Of a stretch of 49,174 nucleotides of DNA, positions 20,801 through 29,260 are shown piece by piece (position 1 is the stretch's first letter; every line of letters begins with the position of its first letter). A program made the translations under genes and the position numbers. Location: NCBI GenBank assembly GCA_017454105.1, contig JAFTDR010000092.1, forward strand, positions 1-49,174, read 5' to 3'. Source of the stretch: Desulfovibrionaceae bacterium (GTDB taxonomy: Bacteria; Desulfobacterota; Desulfovibrionia; Desulfovibrionales; Desulfovibrionaceae). The notes below the pieces were generated by a model. The model was given only the letters and a program-made list of their open reading frames with translations, did no database searches and was not told where the DNA came from.

Positions 20801-23800
20801 ATTCTTGATACGGACGCTGGCACTGACGATAAAGACACACTGCGCACACTGATCACAAGTTCAGCCCCCGATACTCACGATACCTATGTCCTGCGAGAGG
20901 GCACAGTCTTTGTGCCAAATCTTACCCGGCACACACTCGCAAAAGAAACGTTCCCAACAGTCTATGCCCTAGAAAGCACTGGTACGGGCTTAGATGCGCT
21001 CACACCAAAGCCTGTCGCGCCCATACCCCCGAAGGCTCATGAAATTCAAGTTCGGGTACAGGCCGCAAGTCTCAATTTCCGCGACGTCATGATGGCCATG
21101 GGCATCTATCCTGGAAAAGAGACCGCCATTGGCAGCGACGCTGCAGGCCTTGTGACCGCTGTGGGACCAGAAGTCACAGACTTTCAGATAAATGACCGTG
21201 TGGCTGTAAGCGCCTATGGCTGCATGCGCACCCATATCACGGTACAAGCCGCGATGGCAGCCAAAATCCCAGACAGCATAACCTTTGAGGACGCAGCGGC
21301 CCTCCCTGTGGCCTATATCACAGCCTGGTACGCCTTAATTGAAGAAGGCGGACTTGCTTCTGGGCAGGATGTTTTGATCCATGCGGCCTCAGGCGGGGTG
21401 GGACTTGCGGCACTCGCTCTTTGCGGAAAAGTTGGCGCGAGAGTCTATGCCACAGCGGGTAGCCCTGAAAAACGCGCCTATGTTGAGCGCAAGGCTAAGG
21501 AATTTGGGACAAACCTTGCCGGAATCTATGATTCAAGAAGCGCTGGCTTCTCTTCCGCCTTGCGCGAAAGCGGCGTGGACCTTGTCCTAAACTCCCTTGC
21601 AGGCCCTCTCCAAGACCTAAGCTTTGACCTTGTCCGGCCTGGTGGCGTCTACCTTGAGCTTGGGAAGAGCAATGTCAAACCGTGCGGAACGCTTGAGAAC
21701 GCCCAAGGCACTATCCGCTACCGGCCAATCGACCTCGTTGTGCTTGGAGAGAGTGAGCCTGAAAAAATGAGCGCAATCTTCCGCCTGGTTATGGCCAAGG
21801 TTGCAGAAGGCGAACTCCCACACCTGCCAACTACTACTTTTGCCCACACCTCCTTCCGCGAGGCCTTCCGGACTATGGCGCAGACCCGGCATATCGGAAA
21901 ACTTGTCCTGCGCTTTTCTCCAGAAACGCAAAAATCTGGAACAGAAATACTCACTGGCGGCTTGGGCGATCTCGGTCTTCGTCTTGCGGAACACAGGGCC
22001 AGGGCCGGTGTGAGGCACCTTGTGCTTATTGGGCGCAGAGCACCGAGCCCAGAAGCCTGCGCGCGCATCTCGGCAATTGAGGATCTGGGCGCAACTGTGC
22101 GCACAATACTCGCCTCTGTGGCCGACAAAGACGCCTTGGAACACGCTCTTGATGAGGCCTTAGCGGATTGTCCAAAGCCCTCGTGCATCTTCCATCTCGC
22201 TGGCTGCTTAGACGACGCAGCGATCCAAAATCAGACGGAAGAGAGTTTCGCGAAAGTCCTTGCGCCCAAGGTTTTAGGCGCGCGCAATCTCCACAGCTAT
22301 CTCGTTCAACGTGGACTCTCCTCCTGCAATCTTATCCTCTTCTCGTCGACAACAGCCCTCTTAGGCGCGAATGGACTTGCAAACTACGCCGCAGCCAACA
22401 GCTTTTTGCAGGAATTTGTGACCTACAGACGGGCCCTAGGCCTCCCCTGCCAGTGCCTAAGCTTTGGGGCCTTTGCAGAGATCGGCATGGCAGCCCGCAG
22501 CGGAAACCAGGCAGTGTTTGACCGCTTTGGACTGCACACAATTACGCCTGAAGAAGGCTTCCGCGCATGCGATGCTCTCCTGGCCCATCAGGAAGAGAAG
22601 CATCTCATTGTTACGCGCATGAACTGGCAGAAATACGCGACACTTGGGCATATCCCAGGACTTTGCCGGGCACTCTGCGCAAAAACGCAAGAAAAAAAGG
22701 AAAGAAGCACAAGTGAACCATTAGAAGAGATCATCGCAGAGAAAGTTGCCGATATCCTGCGCATAGACAAGGACACGCTCGATCGTACGGCCAATCTCCT
22801 TGAACTCGGCCTAGACAGCCTCCTTGCCCTCGATCTCTTCCAGTATCTGGAAAAGACCACAGGCCTTACGGTCAAGCACAGCCTCCTCTTTGAAAACCCA
22901 AGCATTGCAGCCCTCACAGCGGCTCTCACAAATTCGCAAAGCACAAAGGAGGATCTCCCACAAATCACACCGGACCCGGATCACGCCTACGATCCCTTCC
23001 CGCTTATGAGCATGCAAAATGCCTACTGGGTTGGGCGGACACGGGCCGTTGTGCTTGGCAATGTCTCATGCCACGTCTATTTGGAACTCGAATCAAAGAA
23101 TCTCAATATCCCAGCCTTCGAGCATGCCTGGCAAAAAACCATTGAGCGCCACGACATGCTTCGGGCAATTATTCTTGAGAGCGGAGAACAGAGGATCCTG
23201 CCCAAGGTCCCAGACTTTGTGATCCAAATCCACGAGAATGCGGACAGACTCGCAATCAGGGAAGAAATGAGCCATGAGGTGCGCACAGCAAAAGAATGGC
23301 CGCTTTTTGCCGTAGCGATCACCAAGTCTCATGACTGCACAGTTATCCATATAAGTCTCGATCTTCTCCTAGCGGATCTCCACAGCATGAACCTCATCAT
23401 GAATGATCTCGCCTTCTTCTACGAGCATCCAGATGGGCAAAAGAAAGCAATAGAACTACGCTTCAGGGACTATGTCTGCGCCCTTGATGCGGTCGCAAAA
23501 ACCCCGCGCTACCAGGCAGATAAGGCCTATTGGGAAAAACGCTTGGCCGATCTCCCTGAGGCCCCGGATCTTCCACTTGCCAAGGCGCCGGAAGCAATCG
23601 CAAAACCGCGCTTTGTGCGCCACAAGGCAAGGCTCGATGCCTGGACATGGAAGAGGTTGAAAGATCTCGCAAAAGAACACGATCTCACAGCCTCAGGCCT
23701 CTTGCTTGCCTGCTACGCTGAAGTCCTTGCGCGCTGGTCTGCACGCAAAGACTTCACAATCAATGTCACACTCTTTAACCGTCTGCCCCTGCACAAAGAG

Positions 23801-26185
23801 GTGGATGCAATAGTCGGTGATTTCACCTCAGTCTCACTGCTCGCCTACAAAGGAGAGAATACCACATCCTTCCTTGACCGCGCACAGAACGTGCAAAAGA
23901 CCCTCTGGCAGGATATGGACCACAGTCTCTACCCAGGAGTCTCTGTTATCCGAGACTGGAGCAAAGCAACCGGGCTTGCGGCCTCAAAGATTATCCCAAT
24001 CGTCTTTACAAGCACCTTGGGCTTTGGGGACGATCACACAACCCACCCGGCCTTACACACCTTTGGCAGTTTAGCCTACAGCATAACCCAGACCCCGCAG
24101 GTTTGGATCGACCACCAGGTGCGCGAAGACGACGACTGCCTGGACTTCAACTGGGACTCTATAGACGAGCTTTTCCCTCAAGGCATGGTTTCGGCCATGT
24201 TCACCTCCTATACGCGCCTCTTACACCAGCTCGCTCACAATACCCAGCTTTGGCACAGAACAGCTCTGCCGCTTCTCCCTGAATCCCAGGTCCTTGTTCG
24301 GACGAAAGTCAATGCCACAGAGCGCGACTATAGCGCCTACCCGAAAACCCTCGACGGCTTCTTTGCGCGCTCTCTTGCGCGCGTGCCCAAACGCAGAGCA
24401 CTTGCCATGCCAAGTGCGACAAAAAGCTATGAGGAAGTTGGGCGGGCAGTTTGGGCACTTATGGAGAAAATCAGGCCGCATGTCCATGAAGGCGACCTTG
24501 TAGCCGTTCTCTCCTCTGGCAGCTGGCAAGACATTGTCGCAGCGCTTGCGATCACAAGTCTTGGCTGCGCCTATGTGCCACTCGACGGCAAGACACCGGT
24601 CAAACGCTTAGAACAAGTCCTCGATCACGCAAAGGTCTCTCTCCTTTTGGGGACTACTTTACCCGACGCTCTTCCAAAAACGATTCCTTGGCTTGACATA
24701 GAAAGCGACCTTTGGACGGCTACGCAAGACTACCGACCTAGGGCAGAGGCAGCTCACGATAGTTTAGCCTATGTGATCCACACCTCAGGCTCAACCGGCG
24801 CTCCAAAGGGCGTTTTGATCACCCACAAAAGCTGCGCAAACACACTGGCCGCAATCGAGGAACTGCTCACAATCACAGAAGAGGACAGCGTCCTTGCTCT
24901 CTCAAGCTTCACCTTTGACCTCTCGGTCTTTGACATCTTTGGCGTCCTTGGGGCAGGGGGGACAGTTGTTCTTCCGGATCCAACAAAGCGCCTTGAGGCG
25001 GAACACTGGATTGAGTGCATGGAGAACTATGGGGTCACCCTCTGGAACACAGTGCCCCCCTTCTTCCAGATGCTCACAGACACACTTGAACACAGAGGCT
25101 CAAGCCCGCATCTTTCGCTGCGCGCAGCCCTGCTCTCAGGAGACTGGATCCCAGTCACATTGCCCAAGCGCATCCGCCGCTTTCTCCCAGACATCGCCCT
25201 CTATGGCCTTGGCGGCGCAACAGAGGCCTCCATCTGGTCCAATGTCTACCCCATTTATGACGTGGACCCATCATGGAGGAGCATACCCTATGGCGTTCCT
25301 CTGCCAAACCAGCGCTTCACAGTCCTCGACGTTAGCGGCAATAGCTGCCCAGACTATGTCCCAGGGGAACTCTATATTGAAGGTCAAGGCTTAGCCCTTG
25401 GCTATTTGAACGACAATGAGCGGACATTTGCCCAGTTTGTTCACAATCCAGAGACAGGCGAGCGCGCCTACGCAACAGGGGATCTTGGCCGCTATCTTCC
25501 AGACGGAACCCTCGAATTCTTAGGCCGCGCGGACAATCAGGTGAAGATCAATGGCTTCCGCGTGGAGCTTGGGGAAATCGAACACACTGTTCTGCAAAAC
25601 CCTGCTGTCAAAGCGGCTGTCGCCTTGGCCTTTGACGGGCAGGGACAGGGCAAGATTTTAGCTCTCTTTGTCGAGCCAAACCGTGGTCAGACGGTGAGCG
25701 AAGAGGAGATCCGCGCCTATTTAACAGAGCGTCTCCCACCCTACCTCATCCCGAAAAGAATTGAGTGCCTAGACCACTTCCCCTTGCGCCCAACGGGCAA
25801 AATCGACCGCGCGCAACTCACGCTTGATTTAAGCGTGATACCCAATGACACGCTCGCAAAACCCACAACAGCCACGGAGGAGCAAATAACCAAGGTCATC
25901 GCCCGCGTGCTTAAGACAGAGGCGATCGGCATAGACACGCGTTTCTTTGAAATGGGCATAAGCTCCCTCGATCTGGTCGCAATCCACGCACAGCTGCAAG
26001 AAGAGCTTCAGATCACCTTCCCGCTCATGACCCTCCTGGAACACACGTGCATACGAGCCCTCGCGGCCCAAATTCAAACAATGCAAAAGAAACGGACAGA
26101 GCAGTCCTCCTCACAACCCTCCTCCTTCTCCCGCGGCATGCGCCGGGCGGAAATGAGAGCGCAAAGGGGACAGAAACGTCGCTAA
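17894..26185 (+). CDS. Megasynthase B: KS-[no AT]-DH-ER-KR-ACP-Cy-A-PCP
   Basis: The 2763-residue protein adds a fully reduced two-carbon unit and a second cysteine ring. The KS (about 10-430) has Cys174, His313 and His353. The KS-AT linker (LFVLSAKNEDAL) passes within about 140 residues into the post-AT linker (ARVHLPGYPF): the AT is absent. The DH (575-846) has His608 and Asp762, but the Gly of HxxxGxxxxP is Asp612. The ER (about 1023-1345) has HAASGGVGLAAL at 1163. The KR (about 1349-1583) has GGLGDLG, Tyr1498 and an LDD motif (B-type). ACP Ser1642. The Cy has Asp1823/Asp1828. The A-domain code is D-L-F-N-L-S-L-I-W (cysteine). PCP Ser2691. The tail is Arg-rich. I prefer ATG 17894, preceded by GGTGAG; GTG 17885 overlaps the previous stop. 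Malonyl must come from an AT in trans. Confidence 0.92.
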   Translation: MNTELLFNEGIAIIGMSCRFPQAPNLATYWDNLCAGRVALSLHAQSHPLGDIVPNFVPASYKVADIDCFDAAYFGYAGSDAERIDPQQRFFLECSCHALEDAGYPPRGQAKETIGVFAGVRMSTYLSKVYAPNIPEGPSHAFHCLIGNDKDYLASRVAYKLNLHGPAVSVQTACSSALTSVHLACEALRNESCDMALAGAVALDIPHDPTNPGYIYQEGMIFSHDGYCRPFDAKASGTVFSGGCGVVLLKRYKDAVKDHDPIYAVLLGSAINNDGAERVGFTAPGELGQTQVIAQALAEADISAREIGYVETHGTGTQLGDPIEFSALCTVFRNDTEDKQFCALGAVKANIGHADAAAGIASVIKACMAVHTGVLPPHPLFSSPNPEIHLNDSPFYINTDLRPWEGPRIAGVSSFGIGGSNGHIVLAEPPKKPAVHKSEPPTQELFVLSAKNEDALKAYAERMARAIETEPTLTLRDICATCMLSRSDDPVRIALFCRTKEDLAAQLRKKDTFATSSVPASKELADAREAYLAGRPNALDDLKKAALEHGCARVHLPGYPFAKTSFWPKREKKPLPAHPVWTEQHAFANTSLYLGSIRPETLLRLREHRVFDTPIAPGALILELLHAALVFEHAKPMSLCDVRILSPLQLKDTQEIPVALTISSDRSCALYAQGSDWIEIAQAHYDEGTLTDEPIPESQGTELPPNEYYARLRTLGIDYGPAFQGITRIQRSDGPEGTAYGKATSLVRGARHGFAWDPCVLDSCLQGVLALAPQGAENAELSIPAAFGRVTLAPCAKGALSVRTEVHEPPKKPGDDFTVTVTIWDSERCIGRIQAMRLHPAKQDESSLTYSLDWTEIALTESSDVPHAANFVTLRQTALTEQLGAAPISENDIPEDAHILFDTEGLEAKSALMDLLTLAKKLAATKQNRLTVITHNAIGPRSRIVPPGQGMLIGLARVIMTELPNLSTNILDTDAGTDDKDTLRTLITSSAPDTHDTYVLREGTVFVPNLTRHTLAKETFPTVYALESTGTGLDALTPKPVAPIPPKAHEIQVRVQAASLNFRDVMMAMGIYPGKETAIGSDAAGLVTAVGPEVTDFQINDRVAVSAYGCMRTHITVQAAMAAKIPDSITFEDAAALPVAYITAWYALIEEGGLASGQDVLIHAASGGVGLAALALCGKVGARVYATAGSPEKRAYVERKAKEFGTNLAGIYDSRSAGFSSALRESGVDLVLNSLAGPLQDLSFDLVRPGGVYLELGKSNVKPCGTLENAQGTIRYRPIDLVVLGESEPEKMSAIFRLVMAKVAEGELPHLPTTTFAHTSFREAFRTMAQTRHIGKLVLRFSPETQKSGTEILTGGLGDLGLRLAEHRARAGVRHLVLIGRRAPSPEACARISAIEDLGATVRTILASVADKDALEHALDEALADCPKPSCIFHLAGCLDDAAIQNQTEESFAKVLAPKVLGARNLHSYLVQRGLSSCNLILFSSTTALLGANGLANYAAANSFLQEFVTYRRALGLPCQCLSFGAFAEIGMAARSGNQAVFDRFGLHTITPEEGFRACDALLAHQEEKHLIVTRMNWQKYATLGHIPGLCRALCAKTQEKKERSTSEPLEEIIAEKVADILRIDKDTLDRTANLLELGLDSLLALDLFQYLEKTTGLTVKHSLLFENPSIAALTAALTNSQSTKEDLPQITPDPDHAYDPFPLMSMQNAYWVGRTRAVVLGNVSCHVYLELESKNLNIPAFEHAWQKTIERHDMLRAIILESGEQRILPKVPDFVIQIHENADRLAIREEMSHEVRTAKEWPLFAVAITKSHDCTVIHISLDLLLADLHSMNLIMNDLAFFYEHPDGQKKAIELRFRDYVCALDAVAKTPRYQADKAYWEKRLADLPEAPDLPLAKAPEAIAKPRFVRHKARLDAWTWKRLKDLAKEHDLTASGLLLACYAEVLARWSARKDFTINVTLFNRLPLHKEVDAIVGDFTSVSLLAYKGENTTSFLDRAQNVQKTLWQDMDHSLYPGVSVIRDWSKATGLAASKIIPIVFTSTLGFGDDHTTHPALHTFGSLAYSITQTPQVWIDHQVREDDDCLDFNWDSIDELFPQGMVSAMFTSYTRLLHQLAHNTQLWHRTALPLLPESQVLVRTKVNATERDYSAYPKTLDGFFARSLARVPKRRALAMPSATKSYEEVGRAVWALMEKIRPHVHEGDLVAVLSSGSWQDIVAALAITSLGCAYVPLDGKTPVKRLEQVLDHAKVSLLLGTTLPDALPKTIPWLDIESDLWTATQDYRPRAEAAHDSLAYVIHTSGSTGAPKGVLITHKSCANTLAAIEELLTITEEDSVLALSSFTFDLSVFDIFGVLGAGGTVVLPDPTKRLEAEHWIECMENYGVTLWNTVPPFFQMLTDTLEHRGSSPHLSLRAALLSGDWIPVTLPKRIRRFLPDIALYGLGGATEASIWSNVYPIYDVDPSWRSIPYGVPLPNQRFTVLDVSGNSCPDYVPGELYIEGQGLALGYLNDNERTFAQFVHNPETGERAYATGDLGRYLPDGTLEFLGRADNQVKINGFRVELGEIEHTVLQNPAVKAAVALAFDGQGQGKILALFVEPNRGQTVSEEEIRAYLTERLPPYLIPKRIECLDHFPLRPTGKIDRAQLTLDLSVIPNDTLAKPTTATEEQITKVIARVLKTEAIGIDTRFFEMGISSLDLVAIHAQLQEELQITFPLMTLLEHTCIRALAAQIQTMQKKRTEQSSSQPSSFSRGMRRAEMRAQRGQKRR

Positions 26186-26209
26186 ACCGAAAAACACCAC
26201 AGGTACTTC

Positions 26210-29200
26210 ATGAGTCAATCGAACGATCTGCCAAAAGACGCCATCGCCATCATTGGTATGGACTGCCGTTTTCCTATGGCAAACAATACGGCCGAGTATT
26301 GGACAAACCTTGTGAACGGCCGGGAATGCATCACCTTTTTTACTGACGAGGAACTGCGGAGCGCTGGTATCCAGGAAGAGACCCTCCGCGCCCCAAACTA
26401 TGTCAAGGCCGCAGGACTAATTGAGAACGCAGACCTCTTTGACAACGCTTTTTTTGGCTATACCCCAGCCGAAAGCGTCTATATGGACCCCCAGCAATGC
26501 CTCTTTCTTGAGACCTGCTGGCACGCCCTCGAAGATGCGGGCTACAATCCCTACACCTATCCGGGCGCAATCTCAGTCTTTGGGGGCACGCGCCTTTCGA
26601 CCTACTACGTAAACTACATGTGTTCGGATCTCGCCGAATACGGCACAGCCCGCTTCATGCAGGGCCATATCGGCACAGACCGCGACCACCTCTGCACCCG
26701 CGTCTCCTATAAACTCAATCTGCGCGGCCCAGCCTTTAACCTCCAATGCGCCTGCTCAACCTCTCTGGTCAGCGTCCACTTAGGCTGCCAAAGCCTCTTA
26801 AACTACGAGAGCGACATGGCCCTTGCCGGGGCGAGCGGCATCGACATCCCCCAGGAACACGGCCACTTCTACCAGGAGGGCATGATCTTTGCCCCAGACG
26901 GCCACTGCCGCCCCTACGACGCCAAGGCCGAAGGCATTGTCTCAGGCAATGGTGTGGGCGTTGTCCTCTTAAAACGACTTGAAGACGCAATCGCAGACCG
27001 CGATGAAATCTACGCAATCATTCTGGGGAGCGCCTTAAACAATGACGGAAGCGCCAAGGTCGCCTATCCGGCCCCAAGTCTTGAGGGACAAAGCGAAGTC
27101 ATTGCTGAAGCATTGGGCGTAAGCCACGTCGATCCCACAACGATTGCCTATATCGAAGGCCACGGCACAGGGACCTATCTTGGCGATCCCCTCGAAGTTG
27201 AGGCCCTGCGGCGCATCTATGGGAAGGACAATCCCAAACGCGGATACTGCGCTCTCGGATCGGTTAAGAGCAATGTCGGCCATCTGGAAGTTGCCGCCGG
27301 CATCGCAAGCTTAATTAAAGCGGTTCTTGCTGTGCGCAATGGGAAAATTCCCCCAACCTGCCATTTCACAAAGCCAAACCCGCGGATCAATTTTGACGAG
27401 ACCCCCTTCTTTGTGAACACGCAAACCATTGACTGGCCAAAGGATATGCCCAAAAAGCGCGCGGCTGTCAGCTCCTTTGGGGTCGGGGGCACAAATGCCC
27501 ATATAATCCTTGAAGAGGCGCCAAAACGCGCAACATCCCTCGACGCGCAGGCTCTTCCAAACCCGCTCTTTGTCCTCTCAGCCCGCTCAGAGGCGGCCTT
27601 AGAAAAACTGCGCGCAGCCTATGGCAAGGCGCTCAGAGATATGATGGATATGGGGGGTAGCGCCGATCTCACAGACATCTGCCACACATCCCAAGAAGGC
27701 CGGGCGCACCATAGCTATCGCCTAGCTCTCACAGCAAAGAGTGTCGAAGATCTCGCAACAAAGCTTGCGCAAGCCAAAATTTACCACCACGCAAATGCTG
27801 TTCAGCCGGTCTTTCTCTTTACAGGCCAGGGCGCCCAGAGAACGGGCATGGGGAGAGACCTCGCGGCAAAACTGCCTTTCTTTTCCGAGGAACTTACAAA
27901 AGTCTGCGCAGCATTTGACCAGTATCTCGATCACAAACTGCTCGATGTCATGTGGGATGGCAAGTACGCCGACTCTCTTGAAAACACTGCCTACACTCAG
28001 CCGGCCCTCTTTGCCATTGAATACGCGCTTGCCACAACCTGGATGCACTTAGGAGTCCTCCCGCTCGCCATGGGTGGACACAGCATTGGGGAATACGTTG
28101 CGGCAACACTCGCCCATGTCTTCTCCCTTGAGGATGCGGTCAAACTTGTGGCCGCCAGGGGAAAACTCATCGCAAGCCTGCCTCTTGGTGGAGGCATGAG
28201 TGCGCTTCTTGCGACTGAAGAAAAAGCGCGGGAGCTTCTTGCAGCCTCAAATGTAGAGCAAGTCGATATCGCGGCAATCAATGGCAGCGCGCAATGCGTC
28301 CTCTCTGGGCCAAAGACTGAACTTGCCCGCGTAGAAACAATGGCCGCAAAAGAGGGCCTAACCATTAAGGCTTTGCCCGTCTCCCACGCTTTCCACTCAA
28401 ACCTCATGCGCCCAATTCTTGAGGACTTCCGGGCTATTGCCAAGACTGTGTCCTTTGCCCCGCCGGACATTCCCCTTGTGAGCAATGTCACAGGCACTCT
28501 TGCGGACCCTTCGACCTTCACAACGCCGGAATACTGGGTGGACCACATCCGCTCAACTGTGCGCTTTAACGACGGTCTTAGGGCATTTGCCACCCTTGCG
28601 CCCACCTGCTTCTTAGAAATCGGGCCAAAGGCGATTGTAACCCAGATAGCCCAGCGCGAGCGCGCCTATCCAAATGATACGACCTTCACGGCCTCTCTGC
28701 ACGCGCAAGGAAAGGAGTGGGAGGATCTCTGCGAGTCTCTAGCAGCCCTCTACCGTGCCGGTGTCACACTAAACTTTGCAGCTCTTGCCGAAAACCAGGC
28801 CTGGGGCCGCGTCCACTTACCCCTCTATCCCTTTGAGGGGCAAGCGCATGGAGTTGATGCGAGCTTTGAGGGCATTGCCAATAAGCGCTCAGCCCTCTCC
28901 CCGCAGTCGCTCTTTGACAAAACAAGCGCTGCAATGGCCGATTTTGCCAAGACAAGCCCCGATAGACCAGGAAAAGACTACGAAGCCCATGCCAAGGCAC
29001 TTGAAACCTTCTGCACAGGCTATGTCATTGAGGCCTTAGAAAACGCCCAAGTTTTTCAAGAAAAAGCCTTTCAAAGCGAGGAAGAGCTTGCAGAAAAACT
29101 GAATCTCCCGAAGGGCATGGAACAATTGTTTAGCCGCATGCTCGAGAGCCTCGTAGCCCAGGGGCTGCTCACACGGCGCGGGGCAACGGTTGGAGAATTA

Positions 29201-29251
29201 CGGCATTTTGACGAAGACAACAGAAAAACGATCGAAAGTTCGCTCGCTTAG
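26210..29251 (+). CDS. Megasynthase C: KS-AT plus N-terminal part of a C-methyltransferase
   Basis: The 1013-residue protein starts the third PKS module. The KS (about 8-435) has Cys182 in CACSTS, His318 in EGHGTGT and the GHLE histidine. The AT (about 535-840) is complete: FLFTGQGAQ, GGHSIGEY (Ser625) and HAFH at 726-729, which marks malonyl-CoA specificity. It is the only intact AT in the window. After the post-AT linker (VHLPLYPF) the last ~130 residues (about 885-1013) match the helical lid that precedes the Rossmann core of PKS C-methyltransferases. The gene then stops at TAG. The rest of that domain opens the next gene, in the same frame, ten nucleotides on. The start ATG 26210 has only a weak ribosome-binding site. 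Confidence 0.92.
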   Translation: MSQSNDLPKDAIAIIGMDCRFPMANNTAEYWTNLVNGRECITFFTDEELRSAGIQEETLRAPNYVKAAGLIENADLFDNAFFGYTPAESVYMDPQQCLFLETCWHALEDAGYNPYTYPGAISVFGGTRLSTYYVNYMCSDLAEYGTARFMQGHIGTDRDHLCTRVSYKLNLRGPAFNLQCACSTSLVSVHLGCQSLLNYESDMALAGASGIDIPQEHGHFYQEGMIFAPDGHCRPYDAKAEGIVSGNGVGVVLLKRLEDAIADRDEIYAIILGSALNNDGSAKVAYPAPSLEGQSEVIAEALGVSHVDPTTIAYIEGHGTGTYLGDPLEVEALRRIYGKDNPKRGYCALGSVKSNVGHLEVAAGIASLIKAVLAVRNGKIPPTCHFTKPNPRINFDETPFFVNTQTIDWPKDMPKKRAAVSSFGVGGTNAHIILEEAPKRATSLDAQALPNPLFVLSARSEAALEKLRAAYGKALRDMMDMGGSADLTDICHTSQEGRAHHSYRLALTAKSVEDLATKLAQAKIYHHANAVQPVFLFTGQGAQRTGMGRDLAAKLPFFSEELTKVCAAFDQYLDHKLLDVMWDGKYADSLENTAYTQPALFAIEYALATTWMHLGVLPLAMGGHSIGEYVAATLAHVFSLEDAVKLVAARGKLIASLPLGGGMSALLATEEKARELLAASNVEQVDIAAINGSAQCVLSGPKTELARVETMAAKEGLTIKALPVSHAFHSNLMRPILEDFRAIAKTVSFAPPDIPLVSNVTGTLADPSTFTTPEYWVDHIRSTVRFNDGLRAFATLAPTCFLEIGPKAIVTQIAQRERAYPNDTTFTASLHAQGKEWEDLCESLAALYRAGVTLNFAALAENQAWGRVHLPLYPFEGQAHGVDASFEGIANKRSALSPQSLFDKTSAAMADFAKTSPDRPGKDYEAHAKALETFCTGYVIEALENAQVFQEKAFQSEEELAEKLNLPKGMEQLFSRMLESLVAQGLLTRRGATVGELRHFDEDNRKTIESSLA

Positions 29252-29256
29252 GGAGG
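29251..29256 (+). promoter_or_regulatory. Ribosome-binding site on the stop codon of megasynthase C
   Basis: GGGAGG begins on the last base of the TAG stop (29249-29251) and lies 4 nt before ATG 29261. A ribosome ending protein C would be placed to reinitiate protein D, giving near-equal amounts of the two halves of the methyltransferase. Confidence 0.7.
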
Positions 29257-29260
29257 ATGC

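Noticed and set aside
27722..28605. Long minus-strand and out-of-phase frames across the biosynthetic genes
   Set aside because: They are shadows of the strongly coding plus-strand megasynthase frames, caused by codon bias, and show no domain.
29249..29251. Amber readthrough making one 4180-residue protein from C and D
   Set aside because: A ribosome-binding site sits exactly on the stop with an ATG 4 nt later, and TAG is the ordinary stop of several other genes here. Reinitiation explains the layout better, though readthrough at a low level is not excluded.
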